A DNA stretch of 64,000 nucleotides. It comes from Planctomycetota bacterium. Its GTDB lineage: Bacteria > Planctomycetota > B15-G4. The position numbers and the translations under genes are program-made. Below the pieces are notes generated by a model that did no database searches, was not told where the DNA came from, and was given only the letters and a program-made list of their open reading frames with translations. The stretch spans positions 124,001 to 188,000 of the forward strand of contig JAJDEO010000004.1 in assembly GCA_029259745.1 (NCBI GenBank), read 5' to 3'. Shown here piece by piece: positions 45,423 to 54,084 of the stretch (positions are counted from its first letter, which is position 1; every line of letters starts with the position of its first letter).

Positions 45423-45791
45423 CTACGACGCCTTGGCGCGTAACTTCGCTCGCGCGAAGTAGTCGGAGAGAACCTGCGCTGCCGAGAACTGTGGCGCACG
45501 GGCGGACGTGAGCAGTGTCACTTCCTGGATGTCGACGCGCTCCTGGAGCTTCGCGAGGGCTTCGGGCTGCGACTGCAGCTCGGCCTCGTAACGGCGGGCG
45601 AACTCTTCGAAGCGCTCGGGCTCCTGGCCGAACCAGCGGCGGAGCTCGACGCTCGGTGAGATGTCTTTGAGCCACAGGTCGACGATGGCGTCTTCTTTGC
45701 GAAGGCCTCGCGGCCAGAGTCGATCTACGAGCACGCGGTAGCCGTCACTCGGCTCCGGCACGTCGTAGATCCGCTTGATGAAAATCGCCAT
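45423..45791 (-). CDS. DUF488 (YeaO-like) protein
   Basis: The ATG at 45791 begins MAIFIKRIYDVPE, the family start; the longer frame is Arg-rich and unlikely. The 122-residue product has the family signatures VLVDRLWPRGL and LKDISPSVELRRWFG. The function of DUF488 proteins is unsettled. Confidence 0.92.
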   Translation of the reverse strand: MAIFIKRIYDVPEPSDGYRVLVDRLWPRGLRKEDAIVDLWLKDISPSVELRRWFGQEPERFEEFARRYEAELQSQPEALAKLQERVDIQEVTLLTSARAPQFSAAQVLSDYFARAKLRAKAS

Positions 45792-45872
45792 GCGGACATC
45801 CCATACGAGGACACGTCGACGGCCGCCGCGCGGCCGCATCGGAGCGTCGCGGGTGGCGCGGCGCCATGAGGC

Positions 45873-46943
45873 TCAGTCGTCGGGCAGGCCGGAATGCCGG
45901 CGTCGAAACGTCGGCACGACCCAGCCCAAGAGCCCCAGGGACCATGCCACGCTGCTCCAGATCAGCACCGAATCGGTCGTAGAGGCCAGATTTGGGGCCG
46001 CGACCGGCTGGGCGAATCCTGCGACGAGCACAGCCCAAACCAAACACTCCTTCACGAGACGAGGCCGTCGTGTCGGATCTGACACACACACTCGCGAGGT
46101 GAGTAGGACCACCGCGAGGCCGGAGAGGGCCGCAGAGTAGGGCGCGGGAAGCGTCGCGAGGCCGAGAACCGCGGCGCCGACGGCAGCCTGGGCACCGCCG
46201 GCGGCGAGCGCGGTCGCCGTTCCCGCCGTGGCACCGCGCAGGCCGTAGCCGGCCGCATGGACCGCCAGAATGACCACCAGCACGACATCCGGTCGCCAGG
46301 AACGCCCGCCGCGTGGCGGCGAGTCGCCCTCGGCTTGTTCTGGGACAGGCTGAAGACCGGCGACTTCAGGCTCGCCGAGGAGCGCCGCCGGGCGCTCGAA
46401 CGTCGCCTCGAGCTCCGCCATCCAGAGCACGCTCACGTCCCCGACGAGGCCGTTCCAGATCGTCTCGACGAACGAGCGGTGTCCGGGGCTCGTCGTCAGG
46501 AACAGCGTCGACTCGATCTCGACGGCCGCGACATCAGTGGCCAGCGCGGGCCCCGACCAGGTCACGTCGACCCACTGCATGGGCGGCAGGGTCGTGAGAT
46601 CCTCGCGCCGCTCGAGCGTCGGTTCACGGCCGAGGACAACCGGCGACTCGTCGCCCGAGGCACCGATTGCCGCGACGCGCTGGTGTTCATCGAGGTACGC
46701 CACGAGCGCCTCCCGCCCCGCCTCGAGCTCCTCGCTCGTCAACCAGAGGTCGCCGTCGCCATCGACTTCGAGCACCTCGACGATCGACAGCGTCTGCACC
46801 GTCAGCGCCACGGTCACCGACGCCTCGTCGATTTCGACGACCGTCGTGCTCCACGAGTTGTCGTGCGCGCCCGCCGCCACCAGCAGGCCACACGCACACA
46901 CCCCGCTCATCCACTGCGTCGCTCTCATCGCCCGCGCTCTCAT
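45873..46943 (-). CDS. HupE/UreJ-like membrane protein with exported N-terminal domain
   Basis: The start is placed at the ATG at 46943, shortly before a signal-like helix (SGVCACGLLVAAGA); 46928 is also possible. Residues to about 220 form a soluble domain with an EF-hand-like VDGDGDLWLTSEEL. The last 130 residues have about five membrane helices, consistent with a HupE/UreJ_2 metal-transport region. The substrate is not determined. Confidence 0.75.
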   Translation of the reverse strand: MRARAMRATQWMSGVCACGLLVAAGAHDNSWSTTVVEIDEASVTVALTVQTLSIVEVLEVDGDGDLWLTSEELEAGREALVAYLDEHQRVAAIGASGDESPVVLGREPTLERREDLTTLPPMQWVDVTWSGPALATDVAAVEIESTLFLTTSPGHRSFVETIWNGLVGDVSVLWMAELEATFERPAALLGEPEVAGLQPVPEQAEGDSPPRGGRSWRPDVVLVVILAVHAAGYGLRGATAGTATALAAGGAQAAVGAAVLGLATLPAPYSAALSGLAVVLLTSRVCVSDPTRRPRLVKECLVWAVLVAGFAQPVAAPNLASTTDSVLIWSSVAWSLGLLGWVVPTFRRRHSGLPDD

Positions 46944-47031
46944 TGCCCTCAGGGTGCCAGCTCTTGACACCAAAAGCACCGGCTGCCGGGCCGTGCGCGA
47001 CACATCCCGGGCAACTTGCTATCACGGCGGC

Positions 47032-47541
47032 ATGAGATCGTTCGTCCCACTGTTCCTCGCCGTCGCTCTCGTCGGCTGCGCCGAGACTCCCGACATGCGC
47101 CCCCTCCCCGATCGCCTCGACGCTTTGGTGAGTGACTGCCGCGCGTCCTACCCCGACGCACACTGGGTGACACTCGAGGAGTGGTCGCCCGTGGCCGCCC
47201 AGTGCGCCGAACCGCTGCTCGTCGACGTCCGCGGCGCCGACGAGCAGGCCGTCTCGCGCATCCCCGGCGCCTTGACCGTCGAGGAGTTCGAAGCGCTTCC
47301 GACGGAGCAGAAGCAGCACGCCACGGTGCTCGCCTACTGCACCGTCGGCTGTCGCAGCGGTGAGTACACCCTCGCCCTGCGCGAGCAAGGGATCGAGGCG
47401 CACAATCTTTCGGGCGGCGTGCTGGCCTGGGCCTTCGCCGACCGCGACTTCGTGACCCCGAGCGGCGAGGCTACACGCCGCGTGCACACCTACGCGCGCC
47501 GCTGGGCCGTCGTCCCGGAAACGTACGAACCCATCTACTGA
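47032..47541 (+). CDS. Rhodanese-like lipoprotein
   Basis: The 169-residue protein has a lipobox (ALVGC) after its signal peptide, so it is anchored in a membrane. The rhodanese domain has LLVDVRGADEQAVSRIPGA and the active-site loop AYCTVGCRSGEY with the catalytic Cys. It would transfer sulfur or act as a redox-linked sulfur carrier outside the cytoplasm. Confidence 0.9.
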   Translation: MRSFVPLFLAVALVGCAETPDMRPLPDRLDALVSDCRASYPDAHWVTLEEWSPVAAQCAEPLLVDVRGADEQAVSRIPGALTVEEFEALPTEQKQHATVLAYCTVGCRSGEYTLALREQGIEAHNLSGGVLAWAFADRDFVTPSGEATRRVHTYARRWAVVPETYEPIY

Positions 47542-47597
47542 TTCGACACCGTCGGGGTCCGAGCGGCATCGTAGCGTCCGTCTCATCGGAGTTCGTC

Positions 47598-48797
47598 GTG
47601 GACATCTACCAACGCTCGCTCGAAGCCCACCGCGCCTCGCAAGGCAAGATCGAAGTGCGCTCGCGGATGCGTCTCGAATCGCAAGACGACCTGTCGATTG
47701 CCTACTCGCCGGGCGTCGCGCGTCCGTGCGAGGTCATCGCCGAACATCCGGGTGCCGCGTGGGACCTGACCTGGAAGGGTCGCACGGTCGCCATCGTCTC
47801 CGACGGTTCTGCCGTGCTGGGCCTCGGTGACATCGGCCCGACCGCATCGCTGCCCGTCATGGAAGGCAAGGCCGCGCTCTTCCGCGAGTTCGCCGGTGTC
47901 GATGCCGTGCCCGTCGTGCTCGACGCCCGCGAGCCCGATGAGATCGTCTCCATCGTGAAGGCCATCTCCCCGACGTACGGCGGGATCAATCTCGAGGACA
48001 TCGCCGCGCCGCGCTGCTTCGAGATCGAGGACCGTCTCCAAGACATCGGCATCCCTGTCATGCACGACGACCAGCACGGCACTGCGGTGGTGCTGCTCGC
48101 CGCCGTGCTCAACGCCGCGCGCGTCGTGAACCGCCCGCTCGCGGACATGAAGGTCGTGATCTCGGGCGCCGGTGCCGCTGGACGTGCGATTGCACGCTTG
48201 CTCACCTGCACGGATGCCGACGACCGCTGCGTTCCCGTCGGTCAGGTCCGCATCCTCGACCGCCGCGGCATCGTCGCCGCCGGACGCCCGAACAACGACG
48301 CCACGAAGGAAGAGCTCGCGGCGCTCACGAACCCCGACGGCGAGACGGGCACGCTGCAGGACGCGCTGCGCGGGGCCGACGTCTTCATCGGCGTCAGTCG
48401 CGGCAAGCTGCTCCGGGCCGACGACATCCGCTCGATGAACCACGACCCGATCGTGTTCGGCATGGCCAACCCCGAGCCCGAGATCCACCCCGACGAAGCG
48501 GTCGCCGGCGGCGCTGCCGTGGTCGGAACGGGGCGCTCCGACTTCCCCAACCAGGTCAACAACGTGCTGGCCTTCCCGGGGCTCTTCCGCGGCGCACTCG
48601 AGTCGCGCGCCATGCGCTTCACGAACTCGATGAAGTGGGCCGCGATCGAGGCCATCGTCGAGGCCGTCCCCGAGCCGACGGCGGGTCACGTCCTCCCCGC
48701 CGCCTTCGATCGCTCGGTCGCCGTCGAGGTCGCCAAGCGCGTGGCCAAGGCAGCCCGCGACTGTCACGTCTGCCACGAGGCCTTCGCGCCCACCTGA
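47598..48797 (+). CDS. NAD(P)-dependent malic enzyme, short form
   Basis: The GTG at 47598 starts a 399-residue protein with the malic-enzyme N domain (SIAYSPGVARPC), the catalytic Lys segment WKGRTVAIVSDG and FEIEDRL with metal-binding residues. HDDQHGTAVV and a Rossmann motif GAGAAGRAIARL follow. It oxidatively decarboxylates malate to pyruvate. It lacks the phosphotransacetylase extension of longer bacterial forms. Confidence 0.95.
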   Translation: MDIYQRSLEAHRASQGKIEVRSRMRLESQDDLSIAYSPGVARPCEVIAEHPGAAWDLTWKGRTVAIVSDGSAVLGLGDIGPTASLPVMEGKAALFREFAGVDAVPVVLDAREPDEIVSIVKAISPTYGGINLEDIAAPRCFEIEDRLQDIGIPVMHDDQHGTAVVLLAAVLNAARVVNRPLADMKVVISGAGAAGRAIARLLTCTDADDRCVPVGQVRILDRRGIVAAGRPNNDATKEELAALTNPDGETGTLQDALRGADVFIGVSRGKLLRADDIRSMNHDPIVFGMANPEPEIHPDEAVAGGAAVVGTGRSDFPNQVNNVLAFPGLFRGALESRAMRFTNSMKWAAIEAIVEAVPEPTAGHVLPAAFDRSVAVEVAKRVAKAARDCHVCHEAFAPT

Positions 48798-49072
48798 CTG
48801 CAGCGGCGACGTCGCGATTCGAGACCTGCGCGCCTGAAAATGCCTCCGTGACGAGACTGTCAGCTCGGTCCGCGGCAACTCAGGCTCTTCTTAGGGAGGC
48901 CATGCGTCGCACATCAGGGGCGGCGCCGGGCCAACCTGGACTCCCACCAGCAACCACTGCCGACGAGGCTGGTTATGAGTCTGGGATCCGAGCGTGCGCG
49001 ACGCCTCGCGCGCGGCGGTGCCGTCGAGATCGCAAAAACGGCCCGTCGTGCCCGGGGTGACGCGCAGGCTGC

Positions 49073-49621
49073 ATGTCCTTCCGAAGGCTTCTCACCGTGA
49101 CTGACCTCTTCGTCCTCTCGCTCTGCTTCGCGGCCGGCTGTGTCCTCTGGACCGGTCTGACGCGCCACGGCCTCGCCGTCCTCGACCGCTGGCGCGCCTC
49201 CGACGCCCTCGCCCTGCTCCTCGCTCTGCAAGTGACGCGCGTGGCCGTGCGCCTCGCCGCTGGCGCATCGCCGACGGCTCTCGTCGCTCTCGCGGCCGTC
49301 GTCTCCGCCCTCAGCTTCGCGAGCCTCGCGGCCCTGCGCTCCGACCAACCCCAGGCGCGCGGGCTCGTTTGGGCCACCGTGCTGCTCGGCGGTCTCGACC
49401 TCGTCGCCGCGTTCGCCGACGCCTTCGTCGGCGGGGCGATCAGCCTCTCGGCAGTGCAGGTCACACTCAGCGGCCTCTACGTTCCGGCCCTCGTGGTGAC
49501 GCAAGTGTTGCTCTTCCGGACACTTCTGCGACCCGAGGCCGCCGCCAGCCCCGCTCTGTGGCACACGTCACATACACGCATTCCAGCTTCTGCCTTCACC
49601 CCCGGTCGTCAATCTCGCTAA
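49073..49621 (+). CDS. Hypothetical multi-pass membrane protein
   Basis: The 182-residue protein has about five hydrophobic helices and short loops. A GTG at 49097 with CGAAGG upstream may be the true start. No family is recognised. It is followed by a long inverted repeat. Confidence 0.6.
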   Translation: MSFRRLLTVTDLFVLSLCFAAGCVLWTGLTRHGLAVLDRWRASDALALLLALQVTRVAVRLAAGASPTALVALAAVVSALSFASLAALRSDQPQARGLVWATVLLGGLDLVAAFADAFVGGAISLSAVQVTLSGLYVPALVVTQVLLFRTLLRPEAAASPALWHTSHTRIPASAFTPGRQSR

Positions 49622-49626
49622 CAGGA

Positions 49627-49732
49627 TTGGGGGGCGGCCCACCACACCTCGCTCAGCCCCATCACGATCGACACCTTGGACCCACACGCGGCTGCATCGC
49701 ACCTCCAGCATCCCCACGTGGCCGCCCCCCAA
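49627..49732. repeat. 13-bp inverted repeat with 80-base loop
   Basis: TTGGGGGGCGGCC (49627-49639) and GGCCGCCCCCCAA (49720-49732) are perfect complements. They lie between convergent genes and may act as a bidirectional terminator or enclose a small RNA-like structure. Confidence 0.6.
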
Positions 49733-49759
49733 CCCCACTCTGCGACATCCGGGAAACCG

Positions 49760-51196
49760 CTACGGCAACGGTGATGTCGGCGCGCTCGAGACGATGTCGT
49801 CGGCGAGCGGCGCCTCGAGACTCGCGAGGAACGCCACCAACGCAGCGCGCTCGTCGGGCGAGAAGTCCACCGGCTTGAAGAAGCGCTCGACGTGTCCGCG
49901 CACGGGCGGCGCGTCCTTGTGCGACGAGTAGTGTTCGAGCACGGCCTCGAGGTCGGCGAGCTGACCGCGGTGCATGTACGGCGCCGTCGTCGTCACACCG
50001 CGCAGTGACGGTGTCTTGAACTGCGCGAACGAGTCGTGCGGCGGCCGACCTGAGGGGTCGATGAGGTACTCGATCTTGTCGGCGTCAGGTGCGTTCGGGT
50101 CGTCACTGTAAGGCCCCGTCGCGGCGAACTGCGCGTTCATGACATCGGCGATGCCGGCGAAGCGCCCTGGGTCCTCACCGAGCTCGGCGTCGAGCGGCAC
50201 GAGCGCATTATGGAACTCGCGGTCCGTGAACAGCGGGCCGCTGTGACACAGCGTGCAGTTGCCCCTGCCGACGAAGACCTGCAGGCCGGCTTGGGCCTCG
50301 GCGTCGAGTGCTGCGAGTTTGTCGACATCGCCATCGCGCAAACCGGCGACGAACGTGTCGAACGGCGCCGGCGCACTGACAACCGTGCGCTGGTAGGCGG
50401 CGAGGGCCTTGCCGACGTTCGCGAGCACGCGCGAGACGGCCTCGCGGTCGGCCTCCGTCATGCCGTCCCAGGCGCGTTGCTGCGGGTCGTCGGAGTGATC
50501 ATGCTCGGGAAGGTTCGCGCTGTCGCTGCCTTCGGCAAAGCCGTGGGGATGGTCTTCGCCCTTGGGAATGGGACGGGCGTGGTCGGGGAAGCGTCGGCGG
50601 TCGGACACGTCGGGCAGGGCGCCGAAGATCGACTCGTAGGCCGCGCGCAGATCGTCGTCGCTCGCCAGCAGACGCGTCAGTCGGACGCGATCGAAGCCCA
50701 TCTCCTTCGGCGTCTCGATCGGCACGGCGGCCTGCGACCAGAGCGTGTCGCGCCGGCCATCCCAGTAGAACCAGCGGTTGTAGCCGACGTTGACGATCGA
50801 CGGCGCGTGACGGCGCAGGCGTTCGAGTCCGATCGACAAGCGCTCGCCGTCCGTGAACGAGCGCGCCGGGTCGTGACACGTCGCGCACGCGACCGAGCCG
50901 TCGTGCGACAGACGCGGATCGAAGAAGAGCCAGCGCCCGAAGTGCGCGGCCGCGGGGTCGTCGGCGTAGGCGTTCGTGGGGTCGGGCGGCACGGGCGGCA
51001 TCGGCGAATGCGTGAGCACGGCGCGCAGCTCGGCCTCCGTGAACTCGACAGCCAGGTTCGCCTCGACGCCCGCTGCCGGCGTCATCGTGAGCGGCGCGTC
51101 CGGGCCGGCCGACGAGGGCGCTCCCTCGCGCGCATCGCACGCCACGAGTGCGCCCACGATCAGCGCCGCAGCCGCGCGCCGAGCGCCATGCGTCAC
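49760..51196 (-). CDS. MauG/CcpA-type diheme cytochrome c peroxidase lipoprotein
   Basis: The GTG at 51196 overlaps the upstream TGA by four bases. The 478-residue protein has a lipobox (GALVAC) and two heme-binding motifs, CATCH and CTLCH, in the order of diheme peroxidases, with DGRRDTLWSQA and PYMHRGQLADLE as family segments. It would reduce peroxide or oxidise a substrate in the periplasm. It pairs with the small YtkA-like lipoprotein upstream. Confidence 0.92.
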   Translation of the reverse strand: MTHGARRAAAALIVGALVACDAREGAPSSAGPDAPLTMTPAAGVEANLAVEFTEAELRAVLTHSPMPPVPPDPTNAYADDPAAAHFGRWLFFDPRLSHDGSVACATCHDPARSFTDGERLSIGLERLRRHAPSIVNVGYNRWFYWDGRRDTLWSQAAVPIETPKEMGFDRVRLTRLLASDDDLRAAYESIFGALPDVSDRRRFPDHARPIPKGEDHPHGFAEGSDSANLPEHDHSDDPQQRAWDGMTEADREAVSRVLANVGKALAAYQRTVVSAPAPFDTFVAGLRDGDVDKLAALDAEAQAGLQVFVGRGNCTLCHSGPLFTDREFHNALVPLDAELGEDPGRFAGIADVMNAQFAATGPYSDDPNAPDADKIEYLIDPSGRPPHDSFAQFKTPSLRGVTTTAPYMHRGQLADLEAVLEHYSSHKDAPPVRGHVERFFKPVDFSPDERAALVAFLASLEAPLADDIVSSAPTSPLP

Positions 51197-51642
51197 AACG
51201 TGATCTCGAACGTCGCACGCGATGAGAGGTTCTCGTGGATCACGTCGACGTTCAGCTCCCATTTCCCGAGCATGTGAAAGAGCATCCCGCGCACGCGCTG
51301 ACGCCCGTTGTCGAGCGGCTCGGTCTTCGGGAAGCGGTTCATGCCGTGCCCGTGGTCGGGCATCCAGGCGTCGACGACCACGCTCGCGCCCTCGAGCGAT
51401 TTGCTCGGCGAGGAGGCGTCGAAGACATCGACATCCACCGTGAACGGCTCGTTGAACGGGATCGGGTCGGGATCGGTCGAGACGCGCACGAGGTAGCGCC
51501 CGTCGCGGCTGATCTGCTCCCACGGCTGGCCGCCCACGAGCGCGTCGTCGGCGGGCATGGGCAGCTCGTCGCCAGCAACACCGACGTCGGCGCACGAGAC
51601 CGCGAACAAGACCAGCAGCGACGACAGGAGGCGTGGAGACAT
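51193..51642 (-). CDS. YtkA/FixH-like lipoprotein
   Basis: The 149-residue protein starts MSPRLLSSLLVL with a lipobox ending AVSC. It has an immunoglobulin-like beta domain with DAWMPDHGHGMN, the His/Met-rich motif of YtkA-like copper-associated proteins. It is translationally coupled to the diheme peroxidase, suggesting a metal- or electron-related partner role. Confidence 0.87.
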   Translation of the reverse strand: MSPRLLSSLLVLFAVSCADVGVAGDELPMPADDALVGGQPWEQISRDGRYLVRVSTDPDPIPFNEPFTVDVDVFDASSPSKSLEGASVVVDAWMPDHGHGMNRFPKTEPLDNGRQRVRGMLFHMLGKWELNVDVIHENLSSRATFEITL

Positions 51643-51792
51643 GTGCGAAGTCGTCCTTTCGGAGAGCGGCAGGAGGCGTCGAAAGTCTAGCAGCCAGCGA
51701 TGGCGGCGCTGCGGTCTCCATGGTGGTGTCCGCCGGGACGAGATCAAGGCGCGGCGTAGCGCCAGCGGCGGCTCAAAGGCGATCATGGCCGC

Positions 51793-52827
51793 ATGGTCCG
51801 CATCCTCGGCATCGAATCCTCGTGTGATGAAACGGCAGCAGCGGTCGTCGACGACGGCTACCGCGTGCTCGGTCAGCGTGTCGCGTCGCAGGTCGACCTG
51901 CATGCGCGCTTCGGCGGCGTCATCCCCGAGGTCGCGAGCCGCAGCCACCTCGAGGCGATCTTCCCCGTCATCGACGACGCGCTCGCGGAAGCTGGCTGCA
52001 CGCTCGCCGACATCGACGCCATCGCCGTGACAACCACGCCGGGGCTCGTCGGCTGCCTGCTCGTCGGGCTGTCGGCCGCCAAGGGACTTTCGCTCGCGAC
52101 CGGCTTGCCGATCGTGTCCGTCAACCACGTGCACGCGCACATCTACGGCGGGATCATGCCCTCGATGATGGGCGCGGACGGCGAACGCGTCGACCCGACC
52201 TGGCCGCTGGCATCGCTCGTCGTTTCCGGCGGGCACTCGTCGCTCTACGAAAGCCGCGGGCCCTCCGAGCACCGCCTCCTCGGACGCACGATCGACGACG
52301 CCGTCGGCGAGGCCTACGACAAGGTCTCGGCGATCCTTGGCCTCGGCTATCCCGGCGGCCCCGTCATCGACCGCCTCGCCCAGACGGGCAACCCGAAGGC
52401 GTACCGTTTCAAGCGCACGAACATCGACGGCTTCGACTTCTCGTTCTCGGGGCTGAAGACGGCCGTGCGCTACGCCGCCCGCGGGCCGAACGCACGCCGC
52501 GGCGCGCCGCTGCTCGACGACATCGTGCCCGCCGATCTCGCCGCGTCGTTCCAAGCCGCGGCCGTGGACATCCTCGCGGCCAAGCTCGTCCCGTGTGCCG
52601 AGAGCATCGGCGCGCGCGGGCTCGTCGTCTGCGGCGGCGTCGCGGCCAACTCGGCGCTGCGAACGCGCTGCCAAGCGGAGGCCGACACGCTCGGCATCCC
52701 GCTGTTTCTTCCACCGATGGCACTCGCCACCGACAACGCCGTGATGATCGCGGGATTGGGCGCCGAGCACGCATTCGCCGAGCGCTGGGCCGGGCTTGAA
52801 GTAGACGCCGCGCCACGCGCCGACTGA
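51793..52827 (+). CDS. tsaD: tRNA threonylcarbamoyladenosine transferase TsaD
   Basis: The 344-residue protein has the ASKHA start LGIESSCDETAAAVV, the metal-binding HVHAH loop near residue 113, VVSGGHSSLYE and GEAYDKVS, and CGGVAANSALR near the end. Length and motifs match TsaD, which with TsaB/C/E makes t6A in ANN-decoding tRNAs. Confidence 0.97.
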   Translation: MVRILGIESSCDETAAAVVDDGYRVLGQRVASQVDLHARFGGVIPEVASRSHLEAIFPVIDDALAEAGCTLADIDAIAVTTTPGLVGCLLVGLSAAKGLSLATGLPIVSVNHVHAHIYGGIMPSMMGADGERVDPTWPLASLVVSGGHSSLYESRGPSEHRLLGRTIDDAVGEAYDKVSAILGLGYPGGPVIDRLAQTGNPKAYRFKRTNIDGFDFSFSGLKTAVRYAARGPNARRGAPLLDDIVPADLAASFQAAAVDILAAKLVPCAESIGARGLVVCGGVAANSALRTRCQAEADTLGIPLFLPPMALATDNAVMIAGLGAEHAFAERWAGLEVDAAPRAD

Positions 52828-53002
52828 CCGCACACGACGCCGATCCGCGCTACGCTCGTGGCCTGTCCGCGGCGCATCGTCGCCCGGGCCCCTTCGCCAT
52901 CCGAGACGCTCCGACGCTGCAATCGCCACCCACGTCCCCGACACGCTGCGACGCTGACACACGTGTTCGCAAACTCCGCGCCTCCTTCGCGCTGCCAGTC
53001 CG

Positions 53003-53902
53003 ATGACACACCCGGCTCTCGGTCCCGTCGATCGCGGACGCCTCTTCGTCGGAGCGTCGCTCGCGGTCCACGACAACGTCTGTAAGCGCACCGACCCACG
53101 CGTCTCGGACGAGACACGGCCGCTCGAGTTCGACGAGATCGTCTTCGCGCGCGCCGGCGTCTGGGTGCGCCACCGCCAGCACGAGGAGCTCGTCGTCGAC
53201 GCGACCGTGGCGCACCTCTTCGCGCACGGCGAGGTCCATCGCGTCTCGCATCCCGAGCGTTGCGGCGACCGCAACACCGGGCTCGTCTTGTCACGCGACA
53301 CGTTGGCCGCGATCGCACCGCGCGCCGTCGAGCGCGGTTCGTTCGACATCCCGGCCCTGCCCATCGACACGCGGATGTACGCCGAACACTGCGCGCTCGT
53401 CGACGGTCTGCGCAACCGGACGTGGGACGCGCTCGAGGCCGAGGAACGCGCACTCCATCTCGCGGCGGCCGTCATCACCGCGGCCGAGCGCCGCCGCACG
53501 CGTCCCGCCCCGCGCCACGATGAACGCGCACGCCGTCATCGTGCTCTCACCCGCGCCGCCCTCGAACTGCTCGCCGTGCGCTTCAGGGAGCCGCTCGAAC
53601 TCGCAGACCTCGCTGCGCTCCTCGACGTCTCGGTCTTCCACCTCTGCCGCGTCTTCCGGGCGACCACCGGGATGTCGCTCCACGAGCAGCGCCGTTCGCT
53701 GCGAGTGCGCGCGGCGCTGCGCCTGCTCCCCGACGGCGACCTGACCCTCTACGACATCACCGCGGCCACGGGCTTCACCGACCGCACGCAGCTGACGCGC
53801 GCCTTCCAGCGCGAACTCGGAGAGGCGCCCACGGCATGGCGGCGACGCGTCGCGCTCGACCGTGAGCAAGAATCGCCACGCGCGCCCGACGCGAGGTCCT
53901 AG
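53003..53902 (+). CDS. AraC-family transcriptional regulator
   Basis: The 299-residue protein has a cupin-like N-terminal half and a C-terminal AraC double helix-turn-helix. LADLAALLDVSVFHLCRVFRATTG and ITAATGFTDRTQLTRAFQRE are typical. The next gene, an exported hydrolase, lies 180 bases downstream across the dispersed repeat and could be its target. Confidence 0.93.
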   Translation: MTHPALGPVDRGRLFVGASLAVHDNVCKRTDPRVSDETRPLEFDEIVFARAGVWVRHRQHEELVVDATVAHLFAHGEVHRVSHPERCGDRNTGLVLSRDTLAAIAPRAVERGSFDIPALPIDTRMYAEHCALVDGLRNRTWDALEAEERALHLAAAVITAAERRRTRPAPRHDERARRHRALTRAALELLAVRFREPLELADLAALLDVSVFHLCRVFRATTGMSLHEQRRSLRVRAALRLLPDGDLTLYDITAATGFTDRTQLTRAFQRELGEAPTAWRRRVALDREQESPRAPDARS

Positions 53903-53928
53903 CCTGGGTGACTCACGGGGCTCGTCAC

Positions 53929-54067
53929 GAGGTCGCAGCTGGGCCTTACTGGCAACGCGAAGCGAGGGTCTGACCGGAGGCGGCCTGCTTTGGCCGTTGA
54001 CGATCAGAAACGTCGCTGCCAGGAAGGACTCAGATGCGACCGAAGGAGATCATCCATGAATATCCGG
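53929..54067 (+). repeat. Dispersed repeat, copy B
   Basis: This copy aligns with 32471-32605 over its whole length, with small insertions. It lies directly before the ribosome site of the hydrolase gene, so it may influence its expression. Confidence 0.8.
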
Positions 54068-54084
54068 GATAGGAGTCTGCGACC

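Noticed and set aside
47583..48878. Long leftward frame opposite malic enzyme
   Set aside because: Antisense shadow in high-GC DNA; the rightward frame has all malic-enzyme motifs.
51643..53499. N-terminal extension of the YtkA-like lipoprotein by over 600 residues
   Set aside because: The extension runs antisense to tsaD and the AraC gene; the signal peptide and lipobox start at 51642.
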